Positions 62,250-64,000 of a stretch of 64,000 bases of DNA are shown here, one piece after another. The stretch spans positions 19,391 to 83,390 of the forward strand of contig NZ_JACSQA010000016.1 of NCBI RefSeq assembly GCF_014836845.1. Direction: 5' to 3'. The translations under genes were made by a program, and so were the position numbers. Under the pieces are notes generated by a model that searched no databases, was not told the DNA's origin, and saw only the letters and a list, made by a program, of their open reading frames with translations. Every line of letters begins with the position of its first letter. Positions within the stretch are counted from its first letter, which is position 1. This DNA comes from Ureibacillus galli (GTDB lineage Bacteria; Bacillota; Bacilli; Bacillales_A; Planococcaceae).

Positions 62250-64000
62250 CCTACATGGGTGGCAGGTTACAATGGCGTAGCTGTTTCTAAAGATAATTTT
62301 ATTTATATTACAGCTTCGGGGACGTCAGGAACAACACCGATTATTAGGATATTTAAAATTAATAGTGATGGTACGGTAGTAGCTACCTATAATCCAACTT
62401 TAACATCTACAGCGACTGCAGCTGCTACTATGATTGGTAACAAGTATTATTATATTATTGGAACTACATTGTATTTTTACGATGTAGTTACTAACCAACA
62501 GGGATCCAAAGCTTTGGTTAACGATGCTGGTGCCCCTCTTACTGGTTTAGGAGCTGACCTAGTTGCTGATTCAGATGGCTATCTTTGGGTTTCGCAAAAA
62601 GACAACTTGCTACAAGTTAATCCAGCTACCGGCGGAATAATACGTGCGCTCCCTGTACCAGGGTTAAGTACTCAGATCCCAGTCGGCGTAAGGGCAATGA
62701 GTTTCCTTGCCGATGGAAGAATTATGATTACTTCTAACGGCTATAATGAGGTAAATTCACGTTTTACAATAGACGAGGATGGGAAGCTAACTAGGCTTGG
62801 AGATATAACTGGTATCCCTGTCACGTCCTATGGTATAGGAGACCTTGGTTCAGCAGTGACACCGATCTTTGAACCTTTTCCACCGATATTAGAATCAGAT
62901 AAAGAAGTTAAAATAGCACAAAAAGGATTAGGAAATAGTTTAACTCAAATACAAACAGGTGACACACTAACTTATACGATTCGAGCACGTAATACGAAGG
63001 TTTCTCCTAGTATTTTAAAAGGCTTGTCTATTACTGACACCCTACCAGAAGGAGTGGAGTATGTTCCTGGCACATTAATGGTTGATAATCAATCCATGAG
63101 CGATGCAGCCGATACTGACAAAGGAGAAGTGGTTGGTGGAACGGTAACTGGCAACATTGGTGATGTCATCGATACTAATTATCATACCCTTGAATTCCAA
63201 GTGAAAGTACTCCCTGGATATGAGGGCAGCACCATTACAAATACTGCGAATGTTGACGGCATTAATGTTGAACCACAGAACCCATCAAAAGAATTTGATG
63301 TGGCTCTACCGGAAAACGCATGTGGACAAGTTTCGGTAGCATTAATCAATGGTAGTTTTGAGGAACCAATAAATACGAGGCCATTCCCAGACCCTACGGC
63401 CCCAAAAGGTATATATTCATATTTTCACGAAGATGAGGTTCCAGGTTGGGAAACAACTGCATCCGATAATTATTTGCAAATAGAGAGATATGAGAATGGA
63501 TATGTAAAAATTTCTCGTGCTGATGGTAATCAGTTTGCGGAGTTGAACGCTTCGGAAGTATCAACATTGTATCAAGATGTCAATACGGTGCCAGGTCAGG
63601 TAATCTCTTGGCGTTTGGCTCATAGGGGAGATAAGGGTATTGATACAATGAATGTTAAAATTGGTGCAACAACTGTGCCAGTTAAAGATTTACAAACTGT
63701 AGCACAGCTAAGTTCTGGAAACCAAGAATGGAAGTATTACACGGGAACCTATACTGTACCGAACGGGCAAAAAGTAACACGTTTCGCATTTGAATCAGTT
63801 TCTACTGCTAGTGGAAGTACTGCTTCCGGGAATTTCCTAGATGATACCTTCCTAGGAACAGAACCATGTGTAGTGGCAGAAAAAACTGTCTCACCACAAG
63901 GGGAAGTTTTTGCTGGCCAAGAATTAACGTATGAAGTAACAACGAAAAATGGCGGCGGCGACGTTGCAGCGAATGCAGTCTTTGAAGATGCGATTCCAGA
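62250..64000 (+). pseudogene. Rest of the surface protein, in frame after the premature stop (runs off the window)
   Basis: From 62250 to the edge, 583 codons in the same frame contain no stop. The sequence begins with a beta-propeller-like part (WVAGYNGVAVSKDNFIYI, LVADSDGYLWVSQ). A DUF11 domain follows (GDTLTYTIRARN, ITDTLPEGVEYVPGTL), then a jelly-roll, carbohydrate-binding-like domain (LINGSFEEP, VPGWETT, NQFAELNAS, LYQDV). A second DUF11 starts at GQELTYEVTTKN. DUF11 arrays are typical of wall-anchored adhesins; a sorting signal would lie beyond the window. No ribosome site or start follows the stop, so separate translation is unlikely. Confidence 0.75.

Overview
The window looks like a piece of a low-GC Gram-positive (Bacillota) chromosome. 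Gene content, gene order and protein sequences are Bacillus-like, most consistent with Planococcaceae/Caryophanaceae relatives such as Lysinibacillus or Ureibacillus; the genus is an inference I cannot test. Nearly everything is on the + strand and co-directional. I see no rRNA, tRNA, CRISPR array, prophage or insertion sequence.

Region 1 (1-12.3 kb) is the end of the clpC stress operon (3' part of clpC), then radA, yacL, ispD-ispF, gltX, a cysteine T-box leader with cysE-cysS, mrnC-rlmB-rae1, sigH, rpmG and secE. disA, which lies between radA and yacL in B. subtilis, is absent. Region 2 (12.3-28.9 kb) is nusG-rplKAJL-ybxB-rpoBC-ybxF-rpsL-rpsG-fusA-tuf, with recognisable promoters, an L10-type leader and several hairpins.

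Region 3 (28.9-35.1 kb) is an accessory insert between tuf and the S10 operon. It holds a BceRS-like two-component system, a BceAB-like peptide-antibiotic ABC transporter with a clear response-regulator operator, and a YuiF-like ion/amino-acid antiporter.

Region 4 (35.1-49.8 kb) is the S10-spc-alpha ribosomal protein superoperon, rpsJ to rplQ, including secY, adk, infA and rpoA. The methionine aminopeptidase gene map, expected between adk and infA, survives only as a frameshifted, partly deleted relic. Region 5 (49.8-54.6 kb) has a candidate structured RNA, then ecfA1-ecfA2-ecfT (vitamin ECF transporter core), truA, and rplM-rpsI behind an L13-type leader and a twin-register promoter.

Region 6 (54.6-64 kb) is accessory: a membrane transporter with two M20 amidohydrolases (probably uptake and hydrolysis of N-carbamoyl or N-acyl amino acids), an intracellular subtilisin-like protease on the - strand, a small membrane protein, an AT-rich gene-poor stretch with a possible decayed gene, a tiny lipoprotein, and a large secreted DUF11-type surface protein. 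That last gene is interrupted by a single in-frame TAA and runs off the window.

I found no wholly new multi-gene system. The most notable points are the map relic, the in-frame nonsense codon in the surface protein, the switch-like RNA after rplQ, the three-half-site Bce operator, the twin-register promoters of rpoB and rplM, and the hairpin between Shine-Dalgarno and start codon at nusG.
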